Shown: positions 55,444-63,653 of the stretch, in pieces | How the letters are laid out: each line of letters begins with the position of its first letter | How positions within the stretch are numbered: the stretch's first letter is position 1 | Assembly (NCBI RefSeq): GCF_000308435.1 | Contig: NZ_BAFR01000080.1 | Span: forward strand, 1-64,000 | Direction of reading: 5' to 3' | DNA: 64,000 nt | Origin: Nocardia araoensis NBRC 100135 | Lineage (GTDB): Bacteria; Actinomycetota; Actinomycetes; Mycobacteriales; Mycobacteriaceae | Program-made: the position numbers and the translations under genes | Notes under the pieces: model-generated | The model's input: the letters and a program-made list of their open reading frames with translations, nothing else | Databases searched by the model: none | What the model was told of the DNA's origin: nothing

Positions 55444-57783
55444 TTATATGGTTGCCGACGGATCGGTGATCCGCCGATCGCGTTCCAGCTCTTCGAGCAG
55501 TCGTTCGGCGGTGATCGGCACCGAGTCCGTGACCTGGCTGTCGTGTCCGAGTGCGTCACGGATGGCATTGGCGATTACGGCCGCGATCGGGATCACGCCA
55601 CTCTCGCCGACTCCTTTCGCACCATTGAGCGAGAACGGTGACGGCGTTTCTGTGTGCACCAGTTCGATATCGGGAACATTGGCGGCCAGTGGGGGGAAGT
55701 AGTCCCACAGAGACTGGACGGCGGGGTGACCGTCTTCCGTGTACGGCAGGTGCTCGAATAATGTGGCCCCGATACCTTGCGCTACGCCGCCGCGTATCTG
55801 CGCGGCAACGATCTTTGGGTTGAGTTGCCGGCCGCAGTCGTGTCCGAAGACGAGGCGTTGTACGTCGACTGCACCCGTGTCGGTGGAAACCTCGACCACA
55901 GCTGCGACCGTTCCATAGGAGAAAGCGAATGCGTTCGGATCGTAGCTGTAGGAAGTCTCGAGTCCGGGCTCCATGCCTGCAGGCAGATCTGTGGCTCGGT
56001 AAGCGGCGGCCGCAAGCTGCGTAATACTGAGGGTATTGCCGGAGTCGTCCCTGAATCCGTCGCCGATGTCGTGCACGGCGGCGGTATCCTCGACGCCGAG
56101 AAGGTGTGTCGCAAGCGCGCGAAGCCGGTTTCGCATCTGACGCGCGGCCGTCATCACTGCCGAGCCCGCGACTCCCGCTCCGCGGCTTCCGCCACTGCCA
56201 TAGCCGGTGTATGGGCAGGCCAAGGTGTCTCCCCAGACGAGCGAGACGCGAGCAGCGGGAACGCCGATTTCTTCGGCAGCGATCTGAATGAGAACGAGGT
56301 CGAGGCCCTGCCCCATCGGCATCTGTCCGGTGAGCACCGTCACTTGGCCCGAGTCGTCGATCCGGACCACGGCGCGGTCATGACCAGGATTGGAAATTCC
56401 CATCATTGCCGATGTCAGCGACGGCCCGAAGTTGGTTGCCTCGACGTAGCTGGCTATCCCGACGCCGATCAGTCGCCCGCCTGCGCGTGCGTCGGCGGCC
56501 GTTGCACGTGTGCGCGGCCAGTCGATTCGATCGGAAACTTTGTCGAGCAGCTGTCGGTAGTCGCCACTGTCGAGACACAGCATGGCTGGTGTCCAATGGG
56601 GTAGCTCGTGGGGCTGCAGCATGTTGCGGCGGCGGATCTCGACCGGGTCGAGATCAAGGCGCCGCGCTCCTTCGTCGAGAGCGCGTTCGATCGCGAACGT
56701 GGCTTCCGGCATGCCGAAGCCCCGGTAGGCGCCGATTGGAGTCTTATTGGTGACGACACCTACCAGTTCGGAGAGCGCATCGGCAATTCGATACGGGCCG
56801 AACACCATGGCCGCGGTCACTATGCCAGTACCGAGTCCGACCATGTAAGGCGTTGCGCCGCAGTCCAATAGCACCTGTGCGCGCAGTCCGCTGATTGTTC
56901 CATCGCTCGCTAGGCCCAGCTCGATGTCGACGGTCGCGCCGCGCCCATGGACTGTGGCGACAAAAGATTCGGCGCGACTTTCGATCCAGCGAACCGGGCG
57001 CCGCACCGCCCGAGCGGCGAATGCGACCAGCGTCTCCTCTACGTACGCACATGCCTTGGTGCCGAATGCGCCGCCGATGTCGCCGCACAGCACGCGCACC
57101 TCATGGGGCGCGATCTGCAGGGTGTGGGCAAGCGAAGCGCGGACCTGGTGGGGTGACTGGGTCGAGGTGGTCAGGGTGAGCGCTTGCCCGTCGCTGGTCC
57201 ATTCGGCCCGGACCCCTCGCGTCTCCAGTGGTAACCCGGCAACCCGATCGTGGCCATATCGGCCGCGGACAACGAGGGCGGCAGCGTCGAGCGCGGCTTC
57301 CAGGTCGCCGGCCTCGAACCGAGTCCGGCCGAAGACGTTGTCCGGCCAGTCGTCATATAAGCGCGGTCCATCCGGGTCGGGTTGGATCGATACCGGTAGT
57401 GGGTCGTACTGCACGGCGACTAACTCGGCGGCGTCCTCGGCGAGGTAGGGGTCGTCGGCCACGACGGCAGCGATCGGCTCGCCGACGTAGCGGACACGGT
57501 CGCCGGCCAAACTCCAGGTCGGTGCGCTCGCTTGAATCGGCGCGTTCCACATCATCTGCATCGGAGAGGTGGCCGGACGGATATCGGAGCCGGTCAGTAC
57601 CATTTGCACACCTGGTGCCGACCGTGCAGGGTCGGCGTCGACGGTGATCTTGGCGTGTGGTTGCCGGGACCGGACGACAACTAGGTGGAGATCGCCGGTG
57701 GAGGCATTGTCGGCCAAGTAGCGGGCGTCGCCGGTGAGCAGCCGCGCACGGTGGTTACGTTCGGTCGTGCCTGGGGCGGTCAT
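55444..57783 (-). CDS. Molybdenum hydroxylase large subunit (xanthine dehydrogenase family)
   Basis: A 779-aa molybdopterin-binding subunit. It opens with RARLLTGDARYLADN and the a/b hammerhead domain (VRYVGEPIAAVVADDPYLAE). MoCo-binding segments are CGDIGGAFGTKACAY, AYRGFGMPEATFAIE, GQMPMGQGLDLVLIQIAAEE and GSGGSRGAGVAGSAVM. The catalytic Glu is in AKGVGESGVIPIAAVIAN. AYRGFG replaces the AYRCSFR loop of form I CO dehydrogenase, so it is not a true CoxL. It probably hydroxylates a heteroaromatic or aldehyde carbon with water-derived oxygen. Its start overlaps the small-subunit stop (ATGA). Confidence 0.93.
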   Translation of the reverse strand: MTAPGTTERNHRARLLTGDARYLADNASTGDLHLVVVRSRQPHAKITVDADPARSAPGVQMVLTGSDIRPATSPMQMMWNAPIQASAPTWSLAGDRVRYVGEPIAAVVADDPYLAEDAAELVAVQYDPLPVSIQPDPDGPRLYDDWPDNVFGRTRFEAGDLEAALDAAALVVRGRYGHDRVAGLPLETRGVRAEWTSDGQALTLTTSTQSPHQVRASLAHTLQIAPHEVRVLCGDIGGAFGTKACAYVEETLVAFAARAVRRPVRWIESRAESFVATVHGRGATVDIELGLASDGTISGLRAQVLLDCGATPYMVGLGTGIVTAAMVFGPYRIADALSELVGVVTNKTPIGAYRGFGMPEATFAIERALDEGARRLDLDPVEIRRRNMLQPHELPHWTPAMLCLDSGDYRQLLDKVSDRIDWPRTRATAADARAGGRLIGVGIASYVEATNFGPSLTSAMMGISNPGHDRAVVRIDDSGQVTVLTGQMPMGQGLDLVLIQIAAEEIGVPAARVSLVWGDTLACPYTGYGSGGSRGAGVAGSAVMTAARQMRNRLRALATHLLGVEDTAAVHDIGDGFRDDSGNTLSITQLAAAAYRATDLPAGMEPGLETSYSYDPNAFAFSYGTVAAVVEVSTDTGAVDVQRLVFGHDCGRQLNPKIVAAQIRGGVAQGIGATLFEHLPYTEDGHPAVQSLWDYFPPLAANVPDIELVHTETPSPFSLNGAKGVGESGVIPIAAVIANAIRDALGHDSQVTDSVPITAERLLEELERDRRITDPSATI

Positions 57784-58277
57784 CGCATCCCCTTCACCCG
57801 GTCCGCGATACAGGCGGTTGCCGCGGCCACGATAGGCGCGTATCCGGTGCAGCGGCAAAGAACTCCGGCAAGCCGATCTTGTATGTCTTCCGGTGTCAGT
57901 CGCGCCCCGTCGTCGATTTCGGCGAGCAACTCTTCGATCAAAACCACGACACCGGAGGTACAGAAGCCGCACTGGAAGGCGCCGTGTTCGAGCAGTGTCG
58001 TTTGAACTGCCGACAGCTCGCCAGTCGCGGATAGTCCTTCGACGGTGGTTATTTCGGCGCCGTCGACCTGCACTGCTAGGATTAGGCACGAGCGGGCCGA
58101 AGTACCGTTTACCAGAACAGTGCAGCTGCCGCAGACGCCCTCGCCGCATCCGACGTGTGTTCCGGTGAGTCCGGCGCGTTCCCTGATGAAGTCGGACAGT
58201 GAGTACCGCGCGGCGACAGCGGCGCATACTGGACGACCGTTGATGTGAACAGTAATCGGTTGTGTCTCGTGTATCAT
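57780..58277 (-). CDS. Molybdenum hydroxylase small (2Fe-2S) subunit
   Basis: A 165-aa iron-sulfur subunit. The first, plant-type 2Fe-2S cluster is bound by VGCGEGVCGSCTVLVNG plus the Cys in ARSCLI. The second, buried cluster is bound by FQCGFCTSGVVVL and CRCTGY. It moves electrons from the molybdenum centre to FAD. ATGA overlaps at both ends tie it to the large and medium subunits. Confidence 0.96.
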   Translation of the reverse strand: MIHETQPITVHINGRPVCAAVAARYSLSDFIRERAGLTGTHVGCGEGVCGSCTVLVNGTSARSCLILAVQVDGAEITTVEGLSATGELSAVQTTLLEHGAFQCGFCTSGVVVLIEELLAEIDDGARLTPEDIQDRLAGVLCRCTGYAPIVAAATACIADRVKGMR

Positions 58278-59119
58278 CGGCTCTCCTCGCGGTACCGGTG
58301 CAACAGCCGAGTCAGTACGCGTACCGTCAGGCGAACGCGATGATCGGCGCTGGCCCGCAGGTCGTCGTCGAAACGCAATACTTGCTGAAGGGTGTGCGAT
58401 GCGCTGGCGATCGACTTGTCGCTGAGGTCATCGAGTATCGACGCGGGAATTGGACTCGGTATCCGCCCCGCGCCGCCGACCACAAGCCGTGGTACGGCAT
58501 CTACGCGGCGGCGTCCGAGCAAGGCAACGCTGATCAGGGGCGTATCCCCGCGTCCGCGGAGCGAGACCGATTCAAAGTACCCGATGGTATGTAAGGGCGG
58601 ACGTGCAAAGGTCACGTCGGTAAGGAGTTCATCGGCCCGCAGCGCCGTCGTATACGGTCCGCGGAAGAAGTCGGTCACCGGGATGTGCCTCGCGCCAGCG
58701 GTCGACACAGCGGTGAGTTCACCGCCGAGCGCGACCAGGCACACGCCGAGCTGTGCTCCCGGATCCGCATGTGCCAGACTGCCGACAACCGTGCCGCGGT
58801 TGCGCGTGGACACCGACCCGATCCGAGGCAATGCCTGCCGAAGGAGGTCGTAGCCGGCGAGTTCGGCGCTCCCTTCAAGTCTGCGCTGGACGACGGCAGC
58901 TCCCACCCGCAGGCCCTCACCGGTCGACGTCAGCTGTTGCAGTGCAGCGATTCTGGTGATGTCGACGAGATGTTCCGGCCGGGCGAGCCGCCGGATGATC
59001 TGTGGCATGATGCTCATTCCGCCGGCGAGCAGGCGGGTGCAACGCGAGCCGCCGGAAAGTTCGGTGCAAGCCTGCGCCACGGTGGTCGGCGCACTGTAGC
59101 CGAAGTCGACAGGATGCAT
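58274..59119 (-). CDS. Molybdenum hydroxylase medium (FAD) subunit
   Basis: A 281-aa FAD subunit of the CoxM/CutM type. FAD-binding motifs are LLAGGMSIMPQ (usual AGGxSL) and RNRGTVVGSLAHADPGAQL (usual T.GG.....P). The C-terminal CO_deh_flav_C domain contains SVSLRGRGDTPLISVALLGR. It completes the three-subunit hydroxylase, accepting electrons and passing them to an external acceptor. It starts 5 bases after the alpha/beta-hydrolase stop. Confidence 0.92.
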   Translation of the reverse strand: MHPVDFGYSAPTTVAQACTELSGGSRCTRLLAGGMSIMPQIIRRLARPEHLVDITRIAALQQLTSTGEGLRVGAAVVQRRLEGSAELAGYDLLRQALPRIGSVSTRNRGTVVGSLAHADPGAQLGVCLVALGGELTAVSTAGARHIPVTDFFRGPYTTALRADELLTDVTFARPPLHTIGYFESVSLRGRGDTPLISVALLGRRRVDAVPRLVVGGAGRIPSPIPASILDDLSDKSIASASHTLQQVLRFDDDLRASADHRVRLTVRVLTRLLHRYREESR

Positions 59120-59124
59120 AGATT

Positions 59125-59961
59125 TCAGCCCTCAGCCACGGAAACGTCCGCCTCGGCTACATCCAGATGCTCATCAATCCGGTCGGCAACCGTGCCGGGG
59201 TCCTCTACATGTGCCATATGGCCTCGACCGGGGAGGATCTCGTGATGCCCGCGGAGAGCTCGCGCGAGTGCCGCACCGAGTGCCGGGGGGCAGGTCTGGT
59301 CGTATTCGCCCGTCAGAACCAGGGTCGGCGCCTGGACGGAAGCGGCGGCCGCAGACACGTCAGCGGTGAGCGCATCCCGCATGATTCCTTCGATCGTGTC
59401 GATGTCACGTAGCGCAGCCAACTGCACAGTTTCGTCGATGACTGCACGATCGGTGCCGGGCGCGAAGCTGGCCTCGGCAACCATTTCGAAGAAGGCGGCG
59501 GGACCCAGCCTGCGTAGCTCTGCAGCGATCTGATCGACGTCGGCGATACCAGCCAGACTCAGCGCCCCACCCACAATCGTGAGAGACCGCACTTGGACTC
59601 GTCGCTGCGCCGCCACGGTGATCACGGCCCCGCCACCGAACGAAGCACCGACGAGATGCACCTCGCCCAAGGCGAAGTGATCGAGCACGGTCATGATGTC
59701 CTCGGCATAGGTCTGCGCGTCATAGCGGCACCACGGTGCTGAACCTCCATGCCCGCTCAAATCTATGGCGAGGACCGGCCGATCCGACAGCAGTTCCATG
59801 ACATGTGACCAGTCTCGTGCGGCGCCGTTGATGCCATGTATCAAGACCACTGGGGTTCGGGCGGCACCCGCGGAGCGTCGCAGCAACACGGACAACTCGC
59901 CGCCCGGTCTGGGCACCATAACCCGCGCGGCGTTTTTAACCTGCTTGAAGCACGCGGACAT
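59125..59961 (-). CDS. Alpha/beta hydrolase of the molybdenum-hydroxylase cluster
   Basis: A 278-aa alpha/beta hydrolase. It has VVLIHGINGAARDWSHVMEL (oxyanion hole), AIDLSGHGGSAPW and the nucleophile elbow HLVGASFGGGAVITVA (Ser of G-A-S-F-G-G). The acid is in LVLTGEYDQTCPP and the His in GRGHMAHVEDP. The pattern fits C-C bond or ester/lactone hydrolases that follow ring oxidation. The ATG at 59961 overlaps the stop of the SnoaL-like gene (TGATG); an upstream open frame runs inside that gene and is not used. Confidence 0.88.
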   Translation of the reverse strand: MSACFKQVKNAARVMVPRPGGELSVLLRRSAGAARTPVVLIHGINGAARDWSHVMELLSDRPVLAIDLSGHGGSAPWCRYDAQTYAEDIMTVLDHFALGEVHLVGASFGGGAVITVAAQRRVQVRSLTIVGGALSLAGIADVDQIAAELRRLGPAAFFEMVAEASFAPGTDRAVIDETVQLAALRDIDTIEGIMRDALTADVSAAAASVQAPTLVLTGEYDQTCPPALGAALARALRGHHEILPGRGHMAHVEDPGTVADRIDEHLDVAEADVSVAEG

Positions 59962-60401
59962 CAGTGCCCGCCCATCTGATTGGGCACGTGAGTCGAGAAG
60001 TGCACATGCACGAGTTGCCACATTCCATTGTCGCGGCGCCAGATCTCGGTACCACGCATCCCGGCGTTGAAACTGCCGAGATTGCCGAAATCCGCCCGGT
60101 AGTGGTTGAGATAGGTCACCCATGCGCAGTCGCCGACCACATGCACATGCTCGTCTCGCAGTTCCGAGCTCATCGCCTCACCGGCCATGATCGACGCGAG
60201 CATGTCCCACAGCTGCGCAATATGATCCACTCCGGTGTAGATTGACCCGTTGAGGTTGAACCAGATCATCTCGTCCGGGCCCGACACGACTCGATTCCGC
60301 AAATACGTGGAGTCGAGGGGACCGTTGGCGTCGACAAATTCCCTATGGAGGCGCAGAATCTCCTGAGTATCCGTGTCGAGCATGCTGGCAGCGTCGGTCA
60401 T
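59961..60401 (-). CDS. SnoaL-like / NTF2-fold protein of the cluster
   Basis: A 146-aa NTF2-like protein: EILRLHREFVDANGP, DEMIWFNLNGSIYTGVDHIAQLW, ELRDEHVHVVGDCAWVTYLN and GTEIWRRDNGMWQLVHVHFS. The last strand with WQLVHVHFS is the usual SnoaL/DUF4440 ending. It may be a small isomerase, hydratase or dehalogenase-like enzyme, or a binding protein. It lies 20 bases after the LLM monooxygenase and overlaps the hydrolase gene. Confidence 0.85.
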   Translation of the reverse strand: MTDAASMLDTDTQEILRLHREFVDANGPLDSTYLRNRVVSGPDEMIWFNLNGSIYTGVDHIAQLWDMLASIMAGEAMSSELRDEHVHVVGDCAWVTYLNHYRADFGNLGSFNAGMRGTEIWRRDNGMWQLVHVHFSTHVPNQMGGH

Positions 60402-60421
60402 ATCCTCATTCCGTTCGTTCT

Positions 60422-61414
60422 CTAGGAGAGACTGGAGCCGAGCGTCGGCCGGCTCGCGGCCATTGCTCGGACGAGTTCGGGAATCTGCTCCGTCGGCGCG
60501 AACAATGCGACCGCGAGCTCATCGATTCCGGTTTCGGCATATCGGCCCAATGCCTCCCCGATGCCGTCTGGAGGGCACACCATTGCAACTGCATCGATCA
60601 CGTCGGGAGTGAACACAGGCATCGCCGCGAACGGGCCGCCCTCGCCGACAGCCCTCACGAGTGCCCCATCTGGAATAGCGCCCGCAGCCAGGTACTCCGT
60701 GGTCGCCGGGTCGAAGGTGGACAGCAAGGCAGCTACCTGACTCCGGGCCTTGCTCATATCGTCGGTGATGAACGCGGCAACGAGGCTCGTGATTCGGAAA
60801 CTCGCACGATCACGGCCGGACTCAGCCAAGGTAGTTTCCACACGCTGAACCGTCTGCGCCAAATACTTACGCGAACTGCCAGCGCTGAGGCAGACCCCGT
60901 CGGCGTGCCGCGCCGCTGCTTCCACCATGCGCGGCCGGATGGCCATGATGTCCAGCGGTGGGGGTCCCGCCAGGGGGTTCATCTTGAACTGCGTGAAACC
61001 AAAATCGCCGTAGTCTGCATTCAAGTCACCGCCCGCGAGCGCCGTGCGAAGAGCCTGGTGCAATGCGATCGTCTCCTGGACCGGTCGACGTGGGCGTTTG
61101 CCGAGCTTCGCGATCATCTCCGGCACACCGGTTCCGACAGCCGCTCGGACTCGGCCAGGGGCGATCTCGGCCAATGAGGCGAGCTCCATAGCCGCCACCC
61201 CTGGATGCCGACCAGCTGTACTGACGCCCATCAGCGCGAGTTCCAGGCGCTCGGTCTCTCGTAAGTAGACGGTCGCGGGCACGATCGCATCGTGGTTGCA
61301 GATGTGCTCGGCATACCAGATGCCGTCGAGACCGCACTCGTCGGCCGCGTGGATCGCTGGAAGGTTCGCCAAAATGGAACCAAAACCGGTGTATGCCAGG
61401 CTGATCCGCATCAT
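60422..61414 (-). CDS. LLM-class flavin-dependent monooxygenase/reductase
   Basis: A 330-aa luciferase-like (bacterial luciferase fold) protein. Typical segments are MRISLAYTGFGSILANLPAI, ECGLDGIWYAEHICNHDAIV, ELALMGVSTAGRHPGVAAME and RVRAAVGTGVPEMIAKLGKR. The C-terminal half has DGVCLSAGSSRKYLAQTVQR and ADGV.L repeats. It binds FMN or F420 and is likely to oxygenate or reduce the ring product. It is the promoter-proximal gene of the long minus-strand run and is divergent from the TetR gene. Two adjacent ATGs (61414, 61411) are possible starts. Confidence 0.88.
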   Translation of the reverse strand: MMRISLAYTGFGSILANLPAIHAADECGLDGIWYAEHICNHDAIVPATVYLRETERLELALMGVSTAGRHPGVAAMELASLAEIAPGRVRAAVGTGVPEMIAKLGKRPRRPVQETIALHQALRTALAGGDLNADYGDFGFTQFKMNPLAGPPPLDIMAIRPRMVEAAARHADGVCLSAGSSRKYLAQTVQRVETTLAESGRDRASFRITSLVAAFITDDMSKARSQVAALLSTFDPATTEYLAAGAIPDGALVRAVGEGGPFAAMPVFTPDVIDAVAMVCPPDGIGEALGRYAETGIDELAVALFAPTEQIPELVRAMAASRPTLGSSLS

Positions 61415-61622
61415 CTACCTCTTCTTTGGCTGATTGCCTAGTCGGGGCCAGCTTCGCTTGGAACCCCTCGATTGCGGACAACCATAGGTGGTGTGTGACA
61501 TCATGTCAAACATATAGAAACACTGATCGTGCGACACCAAGTGATAGGATGCGGTTTGGAGCGCTCCGCAAGGTGCGCCAGGAGTTCGATTCGGCAGCCA
61601 CTCGAACGAGAGGGAAAAGATC

Positions 61623-62246
61623 TTGGTTACGCGACAGCACGAGCTGAGCGCCCGTCGCCGCGCCCAACGACGAGACGCGCGTCGACGGTTGCTCGACGCG
61701 GCGCAGGAGCTGCTCGAGGACCGAAGCTGGTCAGAAATCTCGCTCGAGGAGATCGCCGCCACCGCAGAGGTAGCCCGGACAGCCTTCTACCGATACTTCG
61801 AAGACCGTCAGCAGCTGCTGAATGCGATACTCGATGATGTCGGTCTGGAACTGGAGCACGTCGCGGTGAATTGGTGGCAGGACTCCGGCGACAGCATCAC
61901 GGATCTGCGGCGCAGCTTGGCAGGGCTCACCAAGATCTTCGCCGAACACGGCCGGCTCTTGCAGGCCATCTCCGATACCGCTCGCTACGATCCCGATATG
62001 GGGCGGCGCTACCAAGCCCTCGCCGATCGCCTGATCGCCGCGACTACCGAACGCATTGAAAAGGATATCGAGCAGGGCGCTAGCCGGGTCAGCGAACCCC
62101 GCGAGGTGGCAGCGGCTCTTATCTGGATGAACGAGCGCTACCTGCTGGCGTCCTTCGGCCGCGCACCGTTGTCCGATCCAGACGTGGTCACCCGAGCGCT
62201 CGCTGTGATATGGGTCGGCGCACTTTACGGCCCCGATGTGGTGTGA
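61623..62246 (+). CDS. TetR-family regulator of the catabolic cluster
   Basis: A 207-aa TetR-family regulator. The helix-turn-helix is at about residues 18-64 (RDARRRLLDAAQELLEDRSW, EEIAATAEVARTAFYRYFEDRQQLL), followed by a TetR_C domain (LRRSLAGLTKIFAEHGRLLQ, LIWMNERYLLASFGR) as in EthR-like proteins. The start is TTG at 61623, 7 bases after AGAGGG. It is divergent from the LLM/hydroxylase run and 5 bases upstream of the amidohydrolase, so it may control both. Confidence 0.85.
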   Translation: MVTRQHELSARRRAQRRDARRRLLDAAQELLEDRSWSEISLEEIAATAEVARTAFYRYFEDRQQLLNAILDDVGLELEHVAVNWWQDSGDSITDLRRSLAGLTKIFAEHGRLLQAISDTARYDPDMGRRYQALADRLIAATTERIEKDIEQGASRVSEPREVAAALIWMNERYLLASFGRAPLSDPDVVTRALAVIWVGALYGPDVV

Positions 62247-62251
62247 AGACT

Positions 62252-63508
62252 ATGAACGAGCGGCTTATTGTCCGTGGAGGTAGCGTTTTCGATCCGTTGT
62301 CGGGTAGCGCTAGTACCGCCGATGTAGCAATCGAAGGCCAGCGCATCGTCGACGTCGGCCTGGGCATTGATGGCGACTACGAGATCGACGCGGCTGGTTG
62401 CCTGGTCGTGCCTGGATTCATCGACTGCCATGTCCACGTAACCCTGGACGAGATCAATGTTCTCCGATTGATCGAGGAACCGTTCTCGTTACGGTTCTTC
62501 AGAGCAGCGCGCAACCTCTCACGCACACTGCGAGCAGGTGTTACCACCGTACGGGATGCCGCCGGGGCCGATCTCGGTGTCAAACGCGCGATTTCGTCCG
62601 GTCTCATATCCGGGCCGGACATGCAGATCGCGATCGGGATCATCAGTCAAACAGGCGGACACGCCGACGAATGGATGGCATCCGGCGGGTGCGTCCACGC
62701 ACTCTGGCCGTCGCATCCAGGAACGCCGGCTACCACCGTCGCCGATGGCGTCGACGAGGTCCGGCGAACGGTCCGCGAACTGGTGCGAGCCGGAGCAGAT
62801 GTCATCAAAGTCGCCACCAGTGGCGGCGTGACCAGCCCACGCAGTGACCCGCGAATGGCACACTTTCGCGACGACGAACTCGACGCACTTCTCACCGAGA
62901 CCTCCGCAGCGGGTCTGTCGGTCATGGCTCACGCACAAGGCACGGCCGGTATCAAGAACGCCGTACGCGCTGGCGTTCGCTCGATCGAACATGGTGTCTA
63001 TCTCGATGAGGAAGCGGTCGAAATGATGGCCGCACGAGGGACATGGCTGGTTCCGACTCTTTCAGCTCCGGATGCGTTGCTCCGCCAAGCCCGGCACAGC
63101 ACCACACTCACCGAAGCGACTCGCGAGAAGATCACCGACGTACTCGAGGCGCACCTAGCATCGGTGCAGCTTGCCCGCGACGCCGGCGTCATGATCGCGA
63201 TGGGCACTGATGCCGGTATCGCCCCCCATGGACAGAACTTGCGTGAACTCGAGCTGCTATGCGAAACCGGTCTCACACCCACCGAGTCGCTGCGTGCGGC
63301 GACGAGTTCCGCCGCCCGTCTTCTCGGTGCGGCAGACGAGATCGGCGAAGTCGCCGCGGGTAAGCTCGCGAACCTGGTTCTCCTGCAAGGCACCGAAATA
63401 TCGGTGCAGGACCTCGCAAGCCGTGTGCACACAGTTATCCACCGAGGCACAGTTATCGTCGGCAGTACCGATTCAGGGTGTGTACGACTTCAGCGCAACC
63501 CGGATTGA
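62252..63508 (+). CDS. Amidohydrolase (imidazolonepropionase/prolidase type)
   Basis: A 418-aa amidohydrolase-1 protein. Metal ligands are GFIDCHVHV (HxH), the carbamylated-Lys candidate in VIKVATSGGV, His in MAHAQG, His in IEHGVYL and Asp in MGTDAGIAPHG. The N- and C-terminal beta sandwich (IVRGGSVFDPLSG, GKLANLVLLQG) frames the barrel. It should hydrolyse a cyclic amide or C-N bond. The ATG at 62252 starts 5 bases after the TetR stop. Next to the molybdenum hydroxylase cluster, it fits a C-N-cleaving step of N-heterocycle breakdown (inference). Confidence 0.88.
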   Translation: MNERLIVRGGSVFDPLSGSASTADVAIEGQRIVDVGLGIDGDYEIDAAGCLVVPGFIDCHVHVTLDEINVLRLIEEPFSLRFFRAARNLSRTLRAGVTTVRDAAGADLGVKRAISSGLISGPDMQIAIGIISQTGGHADEWMASGGCVHALWPSHPGTPATTVADGVDEVRRTVRELVRAGADVIKVATSGGVTSPRSDPRMAHFRDDELDALLTETSAAGLSVMAHAQGTAGIKNAVRAGVRSIEHGVYLDEEAVEMMAARGTWLVPTLSAPDALLRQARHSTTLTEATREKITDVLEAHLASVQLARDAGVMIAMGTDAGIAPHGQNLRELELLCETGLTPTESLRAATSSAARLLGAADEIGEVAAGKLANLVLLQGTEISVQDLASRVHTVIHRGTVIVGSTDSGCVRLQRNPD

Positions 63509-63653
63509 TGTGGTCAGACCGCGTTGAACGGCCACAGTTTCACCCAGTCTCCGGTGTGCTTGAGGCCGAGGAGTAAGTCCGCTCGATCCGGCGCTAAGGA
63601 GTTGCCGGAGATAGTGACATGGTCCTGTGAGGTGACTCGGGACACTATCTGCG

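Noticed and set aside
55444..57783. Form I carbon-monoxide dehydrogenase (CoxL)
   Set aside because: The active-site loop reads AYRGFGMPEA, without the AYRCSFR motif that marks true CO dehydrogenase.
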